Shown here: positions 31,916 to 44,700 of the stretch, one piece after another
Position numbering within the stretch: the stretch's first letter is position 1
How the letters are laid out: each line of letters begins with the position of its first letter
NCBI RefSeq assembly: GCF_963082655.1
Contig: NC_081553.1
Span: 154,102,441 to 154,166,440 of the forward strand
Direction of reading: 5' to 3'
Length of the DNA stretch: 64,000 nt
Source: Stomoxys calcitrans
Taxonomy: Eukaryota > Arthropoda > Insecta > Diptera > Muscidae
The notes under the pieces: model-generated
The model's database searches: none
Seen by the model: only the letters and a program-made list of their open reading frames with translations
What the model was told of the DNA's origin: nothing
Program-made: the position numbers and the translations under genes

Positions 31916-33085
31916 AGCCTTATAGAGAAGGCGTTAATTTCCTTCTTACACTGTAAAACTGTTCGTGACCTTACGTCCTGGTTGTTATTGCCCTTATGGC
32001 AATTTTACTGTCGGTAAAAATGTTCACACTCGACGTCCTCGCGTTAGCACATCACCACTTCACGCATTCCGTGATCGCCCGGATCTCCGCCTGCAGAGCA
32101 GTATTATAGTCAGGCAGTCTAAACAGATCTCAGTCCCTGGGTTCTCAATGTACACCATCAGGCTCACTCTGTCCTCTAGCTTTGACCTATCCGTGTAACA
32201 TGATCTTCCAGATGGCAACACTAGGGTTCCGTCAATAAGACTGTGCCGATGGCAGCAGTGCCTCCCTTCCATCCAGGTTTCCTATCTTCGCCTCGACTAT
32301 ACCACGATGGCATGAGCTGCTCCCATCCTCAATCCATTCTCCCAGCAGTGGCTGCCTCACACTCAATCTGTATGTCAATGGGTCGGATATCTAGAATAGT
32401 CTCCAGTGCCCTAGTGGGAGTGGTCCTCATCGCTCCACCTATGCCAAGACAACATGTTCTCTGAACCTGTTGTATGGTCCTTATGTTGCACTTTTTCTTC
32501 ATAGCAGTCCACCAAACTACTAAGGCGTAAGTAAGTATTGGTCTAATCATGCTCCTGTAGAGCCAGTGGACTTTCCTCGGATTCAGGCCCCATTTTCAAA
32601 TCCCTCCTCAGTCAGCATCCATAATAGGTCATTTATGGTGGTCACTCATAGGAGTGGCGACAAAATGCCCTTCTGTGGCGTCCTTTCCCATGGTTTTGAG
32701 TTAAAAGGACGTAAGGCTTATGGGTATGCAGGCTTTTGGAGTCGCATAACTTGCCTTGCTGGGCTTGGGTATAAACACCATCCTTGCCTCCTGCCAGGCT
32801 TTCAAAGTATATGCATGCTGTGAAAATTTTGGCCAGACGAGGCGCCAGATAGTCTGCCTCTTTCTGTAGTAACGCCGGTAATATTCCTTCAGGTCCGGGT
32901 GACTTAAATGGTTTTAAGTTGAATTATAAACCTTCGATCAACGTCATTATTTCAAGATTCCGGTGTCTCCGTGAGTCCCTTCGTATCCTGTGGAAAATGA
33001 GTTTTCATCAAAAGCCTCAACATGTCCTCCGTTGTCTCTGCTCTCACTCCCATGCCGTCTAGTAAAGTTTCAGTTGGACATCATT
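31916..33085 (-). pseudogene. Family-A I-group LINE fragment, copy 2
   Basis: Minus-strand pieces (32060-32272, 32329-32550 and 32566-33085) match the family-A RNase H, thumb and RT regions by eye: WWTAMKKKCNIRTIQQVQRTC, RPIDIQIECEAATAG and the DGTLVLPSGRS block. Large parts are missing, such as the YADD region around 32640-32700. The fragment ends at about 33085 against a tRNA-like repeat. Confidence 0.65.
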
Positions 33086-33320
33086 TTTTTCAAGGCAAAA
33101 AACTTGAAAAAACTGAAAAAATCGGCAGAGCCCAGCCAGGATTCGAACCTGGGCACACGGAGCAACAGCGAGATCCATTGCCGTTGTCTTAGCGTTTGAA
33201 GCCATCAATACAACTTCCACCAGATGCACAAAATCATCTGTAGTACGGAACAAGTGTAATTTGTCACAGAAAGAATGTCTGTCATTACACAAAAATACAT
33301 GCATTAGAGAAAGTACAGCT
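33085..33320 (-). mobile_element. tRNA-derived SINE candidate
   Basis: On the minus strand, about 33135-33160, CCAGGTTCGAATCCTGG forms a perfect T-arm-like hairpin with a 7-nt loop and contains the Pol III box B (GGTTCGAATCC). The rest of a tRNA cloverleaf (a paired acceptor stem) cannot be drawn, which favours a tRNA-derived SINE or a decayed tRNA over a working tRNA. Downstream on the minus strand the T-rich and A-rich tail at 33085-33110 could be the SINE end. Confidence 0.45.
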
Positions 33321-33429
33321 AATAGACAGGGTTGTCGAGTGTGGTTAATGTGGTAATTGTATCATAGATGCGTTTTCGCTATTAATACGATTCAAATACA
33401 ACATACCAACGCAAGGCCCTTGAAGCTAT

Positions 33430-33775
33430 CACACCTAATATGGTTGAAAAGTCTTCTAGCTAATTTAATTAATCTATTTTTTTTGTCATAAGAGAATATT
33501 ACGCTGAAATTTTGTCTCTAGAAAAATATCAATAACATATTTTTTAGAAAAAAAGTCACTAAAATTTTGTTTTTACTTAGAATTTAATTACAATTTTGTC
33601 CCTAAGAAAAATAATTTTAAGGCATCCCTGGCATCAGCAATATGTTGTCTTTGTTGAATATTTGTATTTGTCATTATAAAAAATGTTAATGAAATTTTTT
33701 ATTTAGAATAAATTTAATATAAATTTTTTTTAGACAAAATTATTTTGGGTGTGGCTCGGGCCCTCCCCTGGCTAC
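33430..33775 (+). repeat. AT-rich tandem-like repeat ending in GGCTACGTCCCTG
   Basis: Degenerate short repeats of the type ATTTTGTCTCTAGAAAAA and AGAATTTAATTACAATTTTGTC run to a fixed end: AAATTATTTT, a GC-rich block and GGCTACGTCCCTG. The same ending occurs at about 60360, so the two stretches are copies of one interspersed repeat. Confidence 0.5.
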
Positions 33776-33779
33776 GTCC

Positions 33780-34045
33780 CTGATGGCAGCTATATCAAAA
33801 TATGGACCGATATGGCCCACTTACAATGCCAACCGACCTACACTAATAAGAAGTATATGTGCAAAATTTTCAAGCGGCTAGCTATACTCCTTCGAATGTT
33901 GGCGTGCTTTCGGCAGACATGGCTAGATCGACTTAAAATGTCATGTCGATCAAGAATATATATACTTTATGGGGTCGTAGACAACTATTTCGAGGAGTTA
34001 CACACAGAAGGACGAAATTAGTATACCCCCATCCTATGGGGGTAA
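33780..34045 (+). repeat. mini-me/DINE-like repeat, copy 3 (5'-truncated)
   Basis: Begins in the body (GATGGCAGCTATATCAAAAT), has a reduced GACR tract, the core CATGGCTAGATCGACTTAAA, a TATATATA run and the end AGTATACCCCCATCCTATGG. Confidence 0.6.
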
Positions 34046-34059
34046 AAAAGAATAAACTT

Positions 34060-34530
34060 TTCGTGTAATAAATCGTCTTGTGCTGTAAACAAAGTATTTT
34101 TGGCATAAAAGAAGTATTGCATTTTTGTGGAAAAGAGCCATCCTTTACACTGATGAAGTTCCTTAAAGTTTAAATATAACCGAAGTGGTCTTAATATTAA
34201 AATATGGCCAATTCCCGACTAACACTCAACGGTGCAATGTGAACGAAGTGCTTGATTTAGCGGCTCTAAACTTGTGGCGCTTAAAACAAAAACCAAACAA
34301 TTTTTTTTTCATTGCAGAATATTGTCCGGCTTTTGACCATTTCGTTCAATGCTTTCCATTCAAAGAATAGCACAGCAACGAACTTTCAAAAGTAAAGTAA
34401 AATGTGTGATGTTGTTTAAAAGCATTTGCCGGCTTTCTGATTCACCAGAATCTTCATCAGCAAATATTTATCAAATGGATCATGCCCAACTAGAGTAGGA
34501 CGCAAACCACACATCTGAATTTGAACGCGG
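34060..34530 (+). repeat. Third copy of the 19-21 kb repeat
   Basis: From CATTGCAGAATATTGTCCGG (about 34310) to ACACATCTGAATTTGAACG (about 34525) this matches the second half of copy A at 19450-20160, without the mini-me-like insertion. The part before 34310 is diverged and may be unrelated. Confidence 0.55.
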
Positions 34531-34544
34531 CTTTTTTCATATTT

Positions 34545-34740
34545 TTTGGTGGTTTTCACCCCCTAATGCTGGCAACATTTGTGATGTACTATGCCATGTA
34601 AAACTTTTCTCCAAAGAGGTGTCGCACTGCGGCACGCCGTTCGGACTCGGCTATAAAAAGGAGGCCTCTGTTCCTTAGTAGAAGTTTGCCCCTGTTCCTT
34701 AGTGGAATGTTCATGGGTAAAATTTGCAATTTTCTTTTCA
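34545..34740 (+). mobile_element. SINE body fragment without its tRNA-like head
   Basis: The stretch (CCTAATGCTGGCAACATTTG, GAGGTGTCGCACTGCGGCAC, GGCTATAAAAAGGAGGC, GTTCCTTAGTGGAATGTTC) corresponds in reverse order and strand to the body at 60826-61020, which there is attached to a tRNA-like promoter. It is therefore a 5'-truncated copy of that SINE. Confidence 0.6.
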
Positions 34741-34769
34741 TATTTTAAAAATTTTATTTATACATACCA

Positions 34770-35260
34770 TGGTAATAATGGGGTATACTAATCTAGGCAT
34801 TTCGTTTGCAACACCTCGAAATAAGGGTTTGCGACTCTATAAAGTATATATATTCTTAAACGTCTTGATATTCCAAGTCGAGCTAGTCAGCTGAAATCAC
34901 CAGCTAGCCACTTGAAATTTTGCAAAGATACTTCTAATTCTAATGTAGTAGATTAGATTTGGATGTAGCACCCATAAATATCAATCGATCCATCGGTTTG
35001 ACTTCTTGAGCCCCTAATTTCTTGAGCCCCGCTAAATTATCCGGTTTGGCTATAATTTTCGGAAACAACATCTCGTTCTACCTTCAACATCTGTGGTTTG
35101 AATCGATCCATAACCTGATATAGCTCACATATAAACCTTTTCGCCTGAAACCCGACAATGTCCATAAAAAATGCAATGTCTCGTAAAGTTGTAAATGGAC
35201 GCAGATGATTCATATCGCAAAATAATCACAGGCAACGTAGTAATATATGAAATAGAAATT
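34770..35260 (-). repeat. mini-me/DINE-like repeat, copy 4
   Basis: Minus-strand copy. It shows the ATGGGGTATACTAAT-like end at the left, AAGTATATATATTC, then the body phrases TTGACTTCTTGAGCCCC (partly duplicated near 35010-35030) and CGATCCATAACCTGATATAGC. Confidence 0.5.
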
Positions 35261-35439
35261 AAATTGCATCCCCTTGAATCCCGCAAGTTCAAGTTCATGG
35301 GAGTCATAATTAGTTTTTTTTTTTGCAGTTTTGATATAAACTACTTTAACATAAATTTTTTCGTATAACATGAAAGCACATGTTAAAAAAATATTTTTTT
35401 AAGTGTAATACATACTTCTCCCAATGAAAATCACAAATT

Positions 35440-35945
35440 TTTGTTCACTAAGTTGGCCCCGAAACCTAAAACCGAGAGATCGGTCCCTATGGCAGCTATA
35501 TCCAAATCTGGACCGATCTGTGCCATATTGCAGAAGTATGTCAAGGGGCTTAACATAACTCAATGTCCCAAATTTCGGCGATATCGGACAATAAATGCAA
35601 CTTTTATGGGCCCAAAACCTTAAATCGAGAAATCGGTGTATATGGTAGCTATATTAAAACCTGAACCGATCAAAGGGGCCAGGGCCAAATTGAAGAAATA
35701 TGTCAAAGGGCCTAAGGCAACTCACTGTCCCAAATTACAGCAAAATATATATATGATGTAACCGGATAATAAACGTGATTTCAAAAGACAGATGGGCAAA
35801 CGGACGGACATGTCTAGATCGTCTTAAATTTTTACGCTGATCAAGAATATATATACTTTATAGGATCGGAAATGGATATTTCGATGTTTTGCAAACGGAA
35901 TGACAAAATGAATATACCCCCATCATTCGGTGGTGGGTATAAAAA
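35440..35945 (+). repeat. mini-me/DINE-like repeat, copy 5
   Basis: Two internal repeats of the phrase pattern GAGAGATCGGTCC...GGCAGCTATATCC, then the core GGACATGTCTAGATCGTC with GACGGAC tract, a TATATATACTTTATAGG run and the end ATACCCCCATCATTCGGTGG with GGGTATAAAA. The outer left end (palindrome) is missing. Confidence 0.6.
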
Positions 35946-36334
35946 TTGTGTGAGTCTAATTTAAGACTGTCATTTTAACATAGCCTATCCTAGCCCTTCA
36001 TTAACCCGTATCACCCTGAAATTTTTTGTTGAGTATTTTGGACGATTCATTTAAGATTTATTATTTGAACATAAACGATTCTTAAAATAGTTTGATTATA
36101 TCCCCAGAAGTTCTTTGAAGCAAGAAATAGCCTGTTGTGATATGGCAACACCAGGGCTGATAGGGACATTTTTCTTGTTGAAGAAAGTTTCAGATATTGC
36201 GGCATTTTACTGAAGAAGGGATTGAAAAATATGAAATTGGGTGGAAAAACCATCATTTGAGCATTTCACGATAGGCGCTTTTGGCAAATCGGGCTAACTT
36301 GGACTATATTTGACACGGACATGAAAGTCGAAAC

Positions 36335-36785
36335 AGGTTAAGAATTGAGCCCTTAAGGCCTTCAAGAAGTAAAATTTAGAGATCGGTTTATATGGAAGCT
36401 GTATCAGATTACAGTTTACGTCGGACTGTAAACTGGGCAACTCGGTCCAGGTTTAAATATAGCAGTCACATAAATCGATCTCCCTATTTAACTTCTTAAG
36501 CCATTAAAGGGAGCAATTTTGCTCCGATTGAACAACGTCTTCTGTTATGACTCTAATCATATATGGGAAAATTGGTTCAAATCAAAGAGAAGTATCTGTG
36601 AAAAAATCGGGAAGCTTACATTACTCGTGCTTTTGGACAGACGGATTTTCCTTCGGTGGAAGGTTAAAAAATACTATACCCTAATAGCCCTGTTGTTCCC
36701 ATACGGCGACGCTGAGTTTTATCAACATTAAAGGCCACAAAATCTGTCTTCAAAATATATATATATATATATATATATACTGCAT
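36335..36785 (+). repeat. Degenerate mini-me-like body with an (AT)n microsatellite
   Basis: Body phrases (GAGATCGGTTTATATGGAAGC, AATCGATCTCCCTATTTAAC) and a GGACAGACGGATTTTCC tract are followed by an (AT)n run at about 36754-36779. Mini-me elements are known to seed such TA microsatellites. Confidence 0.45.
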
Positions 36786-36789
36786 AACG

Positions 36790-37760
36790 GGTCTGCGGTC
36801 ACGCTCATCTCAAAGGCGGTTATATCATCTTACATCTTAGTACAGACCGCATTTTTGATCTGATTTTCTTGAAATTCGGCATAATGACTTCTGAGGCGCA
36901 ATGACAAATGTGCTGGATGCGCACTTTAAACCCTTCTTTTGTCTATCAGGCCCTGTCAAAAGATTGCCGGCGCTTTAATAATCCCACAGGAAAAAGTTTT
37001 TTCCGGCACTCAAAAGTGCTTTCAAAGGAGCTAATCCAAATTTGACCTAAAGATGCAAATTGAATGAAAAGAATGAGAATGATCCTTTATTGATCCAGCT
37101 TCTAGTATTTATACCCTTAGTTGATCATCATTTCGCTTATGCGTAAATTCTTAATTTCTATGGAGTACGACAATGCATATTTTCACTTATGCCTAAATTC
37201 TTATTTTCTATGGCATTCCTGCATATTAGGCATTATTAAATTATTACATATGGATTTATCGATCTGCCAATGCAATATAAAGTTGCTTAGGCTGTGTCAA
37301 ATACATTACGTTAAGCAAGAAATTCACAGTCAGCAAAGAGAAGCTTTGACTGAATGGTATATGGGACAATATTTGCGTTAAGGAGTCTAATTTCATTTTC
37401 AACCTCAAAATTACGTTAAAGTCAATGTGTGTTGACTCAAGTCAGTTAGTTGAACTACAAAAAGAATAGCAAATTATGCTGACTTGAGTTGAAAAGCAAA
37501 AATAAAGAATGTTGAAGGCATAAACAGTGAAGAACAATAGTGGGTACACTAAGCATGGTGACATTTAGATACACAAAGCGTGGTGATATTTAGTGAAACC
37601 GGTTCTGATTTATATATAGCTCCCATATATATAGTTTTAATTTGGACTCATATTGCAATATTAAAATTTGCAATATATATTAAAGTTTTCATGGTGCGGG
37701 GTACTGGCCTAGCGCCCCAACCCATGGGTTATATGGGATTGCACATGTAACCCTCGATTT
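36790..37760. other. No gene seen
   Basis: AT-rich sequence. No frame longer than 86 codons and none with family features. A duplicated short motif (about 37540-37590, GTGGTGACATTTAG / GTGGTGATATTTAG) is the only structure noticed. Confidence 0.4.
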
Positions 37761-37762
37761 CG

Positions 37763-38095
37763 TCAGCCGCTTGCTCCAAGATCATGCGCTCGGCTCCAGC
37801 CGCCACTAACTTGGGAACAGCCATGATGTTGGCCATTGGTAATTTTAAGGTGCCAACAACTCGCCTTGTCATTTCGACTATTATTGGCAATCAATATTTG
37901 ACCCAACTGTTTGATGAAAACACTCCTTGTCCCGATGATATAACGTCGCAGTAGCAATCCATTGCTCACCCCATGGAAAATGCCGCGAAATCCATACTTT
38001 TGTACTTGAAGCCTTTCCCAAGAGACCCGTGGTACGACCAAGAGTGTCAAAATGCTACTGTAGTCAAGCATTCGGCATACACTGAAAACAAAACG
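37763..38095 (+). pseudogene. LINE endonuclease-RT linker fragment
   Basis: Plus-strand translation reads LFDENTPCPDDITSQ, a stop, then QSIAHPMENAAKSILL and PRDPWYDQECQNATVVKHSAY. The 'WYDxEC' block with preceding NAA is common between endonuclease and RT in jockey/LOA-type LINEs. Upstream 40-60 codons are degraded. It is a short internal relic. Confidence 0.5.
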
Positions 38096-38197
38096 TTTGC
38101 TCAAAATATAAGATTTTTCCTTATTCGTAGGATTTTAGCAATAAAAACGAGCCCAAGAACGAAAACTTTAAAATTAAGATGCTATTTTCAAATTAAA

Positions 38198-40804
38198 CTA
38201 GCTGACCCGGGCCCGCTCCGCTGCGCCTTCTTTTACTTTATATGGAACAAATGTTTCCTTGGAATATTTATTTTCGACAATTAAAGATCTTTTAGTGAAA
38301 TACCATGCAAACTTGACTAACAGTTTAACATTATAAGTGCCTTTATCTGAATCCCACATGATCTTTATTGGTCTACGAATTAAGGTTTGGATGTAAGGTG
38401 TACTTCATTCTTAAAATACTTCATTACAGCTCGATATTCTCATGATGTCTGATTTAGTGGTGTTTTAGGGGGAGAGGTGGTCGCCCAGATACTTGGCCCT
38501 GAAAAAATATCAGCATCGTGCTCTTCTCTCAAATACCATTTATTTAAACCCCATATTGTCATTGGCTTAAGAGGAGTTTACAGGATGAAGAGTCCCCCAA
38601 ACACATGGCCCCAAAATAGGTTATCAAATTCTTTTTCTAATCTCAAATACCTTTCATTTGAGCCACAAATTGGCATGGTCGAAATTTTTTTTTCCTTTGG
38701 GGGTGTTTTGGAAAGGGGGTGATGCCCTAAATAAGTGGTCCTACATATGGATATCAAATTCGTATTCTACTCCCAAATACCTTTATTTGAGCCCCATACT
38801 GCGATGGTCAGTAAAAAATTGCTGTTTGTGGGGACCCAGAAAATTGGTCCCGAAAATGGGTATCAATTCTTGCTCTACCCCCCAATTCATTTCATTTACA
38901 ATTCCTTTTCTTGACATGATCGGTAAATATGCCCGACTTAGGGGTGTTTTGGGGATTGGGTTGGTCCTCCAAACACTAAGCCCGGAAAATATATCAGCAA
39001 CGTGCTCTATTCTCATATAACTATATATCATTTATTTAAACCCCATATTGCCATTGATTTTGAAAGGAGTGTACAGGATGAGGAGTTTCCCAAACACATG
39101 GCCACAAAATAGGTTATCAAATTCGTTTTCTAATCTCAAATACCCTTCATTTGAGCCACATATCGGCATGGTCGAAAAATTTTTTCCCTTTGAAGGGTGT
39201 TTTGGGAAAGGGGTGATGCCCTAAATACATTGTCCTAAATTTGGATATCAAATTCGTATTCTACTCCCAAATACCTTTATTTGAGCCCCATATTGCGATG
39301 GTCACTAAAAATTGCTGTTTGTGGGGTATTTTGGGAAAGGGGTAGACGCCCAGAAAATTGGTCCCGAAAGTGGGTATCAATTCCTGCTCTACCCCCAATA
39401 CGTTTCATTTAAGCTCCACATTGACATAGTCGGTAAATATGCCCGATGTAGGGATGTTTTGGGGATTGGGGTGATCCCCCAAACACTAAGCCCGGAAAAT
39501 ATATCAGCAACGTGCTCTATTCTCATATAACTATATATCATTTTTTTGAACCCCATATGCCATTGCCCTCAAAATTGGATATCAAATTCGTTTTCTAATC
39601 TTATTTAAACTCCTTATTGCAAAAATCAGCAAATATGTCCGGTTTGGGGTATTGGTCCTTAAAACTATGAATATTTAGTCCCACTCTCTTTGAGTCCCAA
39701 ATTGTCTTGGTGAGCAAATATGTCCTATTTGGGGGTGTTTATGGTGGTGGGACGTCCGCTAGACAGTTGGCCCCTAATGTTGATATCAGATACGTGGTCT
39801 ACTCCCACATTTTGACCCCCATATTTCCATAGTCGGCAAACATGACCGGTTTGGGGGGTGTTTTGTGGGATGGGCGGCCACTCAGTGAGTTGGCCTTGAA
39901 AATATATATCGGATTCGTGTTCCACTTAAAAAACTCTCTTATTTGAGTCTCATATTGCAATAGTCAGCAAATATTTACTATTTGGGTGATGTTGTGGGGG
40001 TGGGGTGGCCCCATAGACACTTTTCCCGAATATTGATATCAGATTCGTGCTTTACACCCGAAGACCTTTCATTTGAGCCCCATATTGCTATGGTCATAAA
40101 TTTGTCCCCTTTGGGGGATGTTTTTGGTGAGAGACGGCCCCCAAAACACTTGGTCCCATATTTGGATATCAGATTCGTATTCTACATTCCAATACCTTTT
40201 ATTTAAGCCCCATATTCCCATGGTCAGTAAATAAGTCCTGTTTGGGGGTGTTTTTTTGGGAAGGGGTGGACCCCCAGAAACGTGGTCCCACATTTGTATA
40301 TCAGATTCGTATTCTACTCTCGAATACCTTTCATTTGAGTCCCATATTGCCATGGTCGGTATATATGTCCGATTTAGGGGTGTTTTGGGGCTTGGGGTGG
40401 TCCCCCTAGCACTTGGTCCGACAATTGGATATCAGATACGTTTTCTTATCCTAAATACCTTTCATTTGAGTCTCATATTGTCGTGATTGGTCTAAATATA
40501 TGTTTGGTAGGTTTTAGGTGGGGCAGCCCCCTTAGGTACCCCCTCCGAAATTTGGATACCAAATTTTTACTTTAAGGGAACTATATGAGAGCACACAAAA
40601 TTTCGCTTAAATCGCACCACCCATCTCCGAGATCTGGCGTTTCTGAAAATTAGGGTAAGGGGGAGGGTCCGCCCCCTTTCAGATATCAAAAAATGTAGTA
40701 CCCTATTTTCACCACGGGGTCATTATGCACCATCTGTGAGTTTCTGAGTCTATATGGAACACACAAACATACAAACAAACACAAATTGATTTTTATATAT
40801 AAGA
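38198..40804 (-). mobile_element. Helitron-like non-autonomous element
   Basis: On the minus strand the right end begins TCTTATATATAAAAATC after an A, and the left end finishes GGGCCCGGGTCAGCTAG before a T: the A/T insertion, 5'-TC and 3'-CTAG of Helitron-type elements. A GC-rich palindrome (CGGGCCCG) lies just before the CTAG, as the terminal hairpin should. After a (TTTG)-rich leader the interior is almost wholly a tandem array. No Rep/helicase coding region is visible, so it depends on a helper. About 2.6 kb long. Confidence 0.7.
38470..40500 (-). repeat. Higher-order tandem array inside the Helitron-like element
   Basis: About 15-17 diverged units of roughly 110-135 bp share the blocks TTTGAGCCCCATATTG, ATGGTC, GGGGTGTTTTGGG and GGATATCAGATTCGTATTC. 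Units around 38525-39030 and 39027-39540 repeat as a 4-unit group of about 505 bp, with the same marker AAAATATATCAGCAACGTGC at both ends, showing a higher-order repeat. Confidence 0.75.
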
Positions 40805-41185
40805 TTTCCTATTTTCTAACGGACATGACCATCCGTTTCAAATTTTGATCGCTGGTTGATTCTTACATTACTTCATAGATGGCTGTCCAATTAAAATTTT
40901 TTTAAATTTTATTTTTTTTTAACTTAGCATCTTGATGTAAAAAAATTAAACATTTAAGGACAATCCTGTTTGTAAGGCTATTTTGCGTCTTTGAATATGG
41001 TTCACTGTGTTCTTGTCCCAAGGTCAATTTCCTTACTTTCAATGGTATTTTGACTTTCATTTTAGATTTTTGTTTATAATTTTTATTAACATACCATTAA
41101 AAAAATCCTTAATGTGAAGGAAAATATTTTCATCCAAAGGAATCTTTCCTTAAAAAGTTGGAAAATTAATTATCTTCAATTAGAG
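40805..41185. other. No gene seen
   Basis: AT-rich stretch between the Helitron-like element and BEL-3, ending in the TAGAG target duplicate at 41181-41185. Confidence 0.5.
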
Positions 41186-41631
41186 TGTTCATGGAACAGG
41201 CTTTTGTTGATTCTCTAAAAATGTAACCTAAAATAAATCTATGAGCGTCAATGGTATTTTATGATTTGGGATAGCAAACATTGATGCATCGAGCAGATAC
41301 AGATTGTCAGGGTAATTAAAATTGAGTTGTGATAAGGAAGTAAAAACTGTGTGAATGGAATTTTCCACTCATTTGAAGACCATGATAATGCTATCTAATG
41401 TTTGTTTAGGATCGTGGCTTAGGCTGGTTGGTCTGCGGTTGTAGAATATTTGGTTATGTTTCGTGGCGTATTTCGATTGGTCAGTTTAGGTTTAAGATTG
41501 AAAATGAAAGAGCTAGTTTAAGTTATATAGTTGTCTTTTTTTTTAATTAGGATAAGAATTATTGTAGTTTATAAATTTTCAATAAATGATCAGTACGAAT
41601 TTAATACTCAACATCAATAGTTCGGTAACTA
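41186..41631 (+). repeat. 5' LTR of BEL-3
   Basis: 446 bp, starts TGTTCATGG and ends GGTAACTA. It carries AATAAA-like signals (for example TTCAATAAATG near 41580). The end is fixed by comparison with the 3' copy and the target duplicate. Confidence 0.9.
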
Positions 41632-41633
41632 TT

Positions 41634-41652
41634 ATTGGTCCTTCGATAATAA
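41634..41652 (+). promoter_or_regulatory. Candidate primer-binding site of BEL-3
   Basis: TGG at 41636-41638 opens TGGTCCTTCGATAATA just after the LTR, where a tRNA 3' end should anneal. The tRNA species is not assigned. Confidence 0.45.
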
Positions 41653-41742
41653 AAGAATCAGTAACGGATTAAAGTCGGGAGAATTCGGGAGAGTTTGAAA
41701 AGAAAAAGTTTAGTGTTGTGTACGTGTTGATAAAAAAACACA

Positions 41743-44700
41743 ATGGCTAATATGGAGAAATTCGTGGAAGCGCAGAAGAATTTAGCCGAAAGTATGGTGA
41801 AAATAAAAAATAAGTTGAGTGAAGAACGGCTGACCAGAGCAGGGTTCGATCAATTGGAGAGAAATTATCATGATTCAGTCAAGAAATTGAAGAGTAATCA
41901 TGAAGTGATGATGACAATAGAGCCCAAGAGCGATGATTACTTCGTAAAGGATTTTTACGGATTAATGATGAATGGGCTGGTGAAGGAGGTTGAGGAGATG
42001 ATAAGGAGTCGGGAGGTAACGGTTCAGAAGAAAAGCAACAATGGCAGTGGCGCAGAAGGAAGTAATCTGGGACTGCAGTTGGAGAGGAAAGAAGAGTTTG
42101 GGAGCAGGGAGGAAGCAGCAGTTGGAAAAGCGGCAATGCTACAGGAGAAGCCGTCAATAAGGAAATATTTTTTCCAAAAAATCGAAAGAATAGAGAAGAG
42201 ATTGGAAAGTGGTGAAGTCGATGAGAGAGATATCGAAGATAGTTTGCGGCAGTTGAATGGATTTTATGACAAGTTGCTGGCAACGAATGAAATAGACGAG
42301 GAAGTCTTTGAACAATACGAGGAGATGACGGAAAGACTTAGTATTCGACGGAAAGTCGTTGGAGAGCAAAAAATGGAGAAAGCAGAGGGAAAAGAAATCC
42401 GCAGCAACATCAGGTTAAGCGAAGTGAGGATACCCGAGTTCAGCGGCAAAATTGAGGACTGGGAGTCATTCCATGACTTATTTAAAAATTTGCTGCATAA
42501 TTCGCCTCATTTTTCCGAAGTAGAGAAATTATACAGGCTGAAGGCAGCCATTAAAGGAGACGCAGCTCAACTAATTCAGCATTTAAAAATAACCGACTCC
42601 AATTATGAAGCTGCCTTTGAATTATTGAAGAAAAGGTACGAGAATAGGAGATTGATGTTCACGAATTTGTGTGATAAGATTCTGGACCAACCAGTAATGA
42701 ATAGCGATTCAGCGGCAAGTATAAGACGCATGCTTGACACTACCAAAAACTGTGTAATGGCGTTGAGGGGCATGAATGTGTCTACAAAGGATGCTGAACC
42801 ATTTATTGCCAGAATAATTGTGAGAAAGTTTGATAAGGATGGGTTGCGGCTATATGAGCAACAAGTAAGGAAGCCGAGAGAAATTCAAACTTTGGATGAT
42901 GTCTTAGAATTTTTGCAACAACAATACCTTGCGTTGGAAGCGGCGGGAGAGCAGGAAGTGAACGTGAAGAGAATTTATGGAAACAAAAATAATATGTCAA
43001 CCAAATTTTGCTACTTTTGTGAGAAAAGTGGGCACGGGGTGATAGAATGCAGGAAGATGTTGGCAATGACACCGGCAGAGAGAAAGCCTGCGGTATCTGC
43101 GAAAAAAATTTGTTTCGTTTGTCTTTTACACAGGACAGACAGAAAATGCAATAGTGTTGTGCGCTGCAACAAATGTGGAGGTAATCACCATCATTATCTT
43201 CACAATGGTGACCAAAGAAGCGTTAATCAGCAAGTTAATCCCACATCATCTATGGTAATTGAGAGAAAACAACAACAAGTTTTATTGGCAACAGCATTGG
43301 TAAAAGTACGGGCAGCGACGGGAGAATTTGAGTTGCTACGGGCAATGATAGATCAAGGGTCACAGATAACATCAATTTCGGAAGAAGCTTCGCAGATTTT
43401 GGGATTGCCAAGGATAAAAGAAAAAACGGAAATACACGGCTTGGGTGGTACTTTGGTTGGTGTGTCGAAGTACAAAGTGGACTTAGTTATAAAGCCAAGA
43501 TTTCTTAGCAAACATGTATTCAATTCACAGGCGATGGTACTACCTACGATAATGAGCCAGCAGCCAGGTAAATCCTTCGACATAGATATGAAGCAATGGC
43601 GAAACTGTATGTTGGCTGATCCATTCTTCAATAAATCCGATCGCATTGATCTAATAATCGGTGGAGACATTTACGCCGACATAATGGAAAAAGGGCAGAA
43701 GAGAGTAAGCGGTCCGTTCTCACAACAAACGAAACTTGGTTGGATAGTATCTGGAGCTCTATCCAATGGAATAAGCAAAGTGGAAAAAGTGCAGGTGGCT
43801 GCGACGAACCTTGAACGTTTTTGGGAAGTAGAGGAAGTGGAAGCAGAAGATCAGTGTACAAATGATGACCAGTGGTGCATGCAGAATTTTGAAAAATCGA
43901 CCGTTATTCGAGATGATGGTCGATTGATGGTGTCATTACCTTTTAAGGCTGATATGGAACTAGGCGAATCCAAACCGCAAGCAATGGCCAGGTTTTTGAA
44001 TGGTGAAAAGAAGTTGGAGAAATATCCATCACTAAAAGCTGAATATATAACCTTCATGCGAGAGTATCGGGAACTGGGTCATATGGTGCAAGTACCGATG
44101 GAGATGAAAGGAAAATATTACTTACCGCATCAAGCAGTGATCAGAGAAGATAGCCGAACAACGAAAGTGCGAGTGGTGTTTGATGCATCAGCGAAAACAT
44201 CGAATCAAAGAAGTTTGAATGACATAATGCACACTGGACCTAAACTTCAACGCGATATATTTGATATAATGTTGAAATGGCGTTTATGGAAGTATGTATT
44301 GACAGGAGACGTGGAAAAGATGTATCGGCAGATTGTAGTGAGGCCAGAAGATCAAGAATATCAATACATACTTTGGAGAGAGAACAGAGCGGAACCAATA
44401 AAGCAATATCGTTTAACAACAGTAACATATGGCACATCAGCGGCGCCGTTTCTGGCAGTAAGGTCACTGTTCATGATAGGTGATTACTGCAAAGAGGAGA
44501 TGGTGAAAAATATTATAAAAGAAGATTTTTATATGGATGACCTCATGACTGGAGCTGATACTGTAAAGGGAAGTCAACATATTCTGCAATCAGTGGCACA
44601 GCAGCTGCAGAAGTTTAATTTTCATTTGAGAAAATGGATTTCAAATGACCCTAAAATTACGGAAATTGTAGAAAATCGAGGACGCAATGAAGTTATATCG

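Noticed and set aside
33130..33210. Working tRNA gene
   Set aside because: A T-arm and box B are present, but no acceptor stem or anticodon arm can be drawn; a SINE or decayed tRNA fits better.
37763..38104. 113-codon minus-strand open frame
   Set aside because: Its complement carries a clear LINE motif (WYDQEC), so this frame is a shadow.
38470..40500. CRISPR-like array
   Set aside because: Units are long, diverged and have no constant short repeat with unique spacers; the context is a eukaryotic Helitron-like element.
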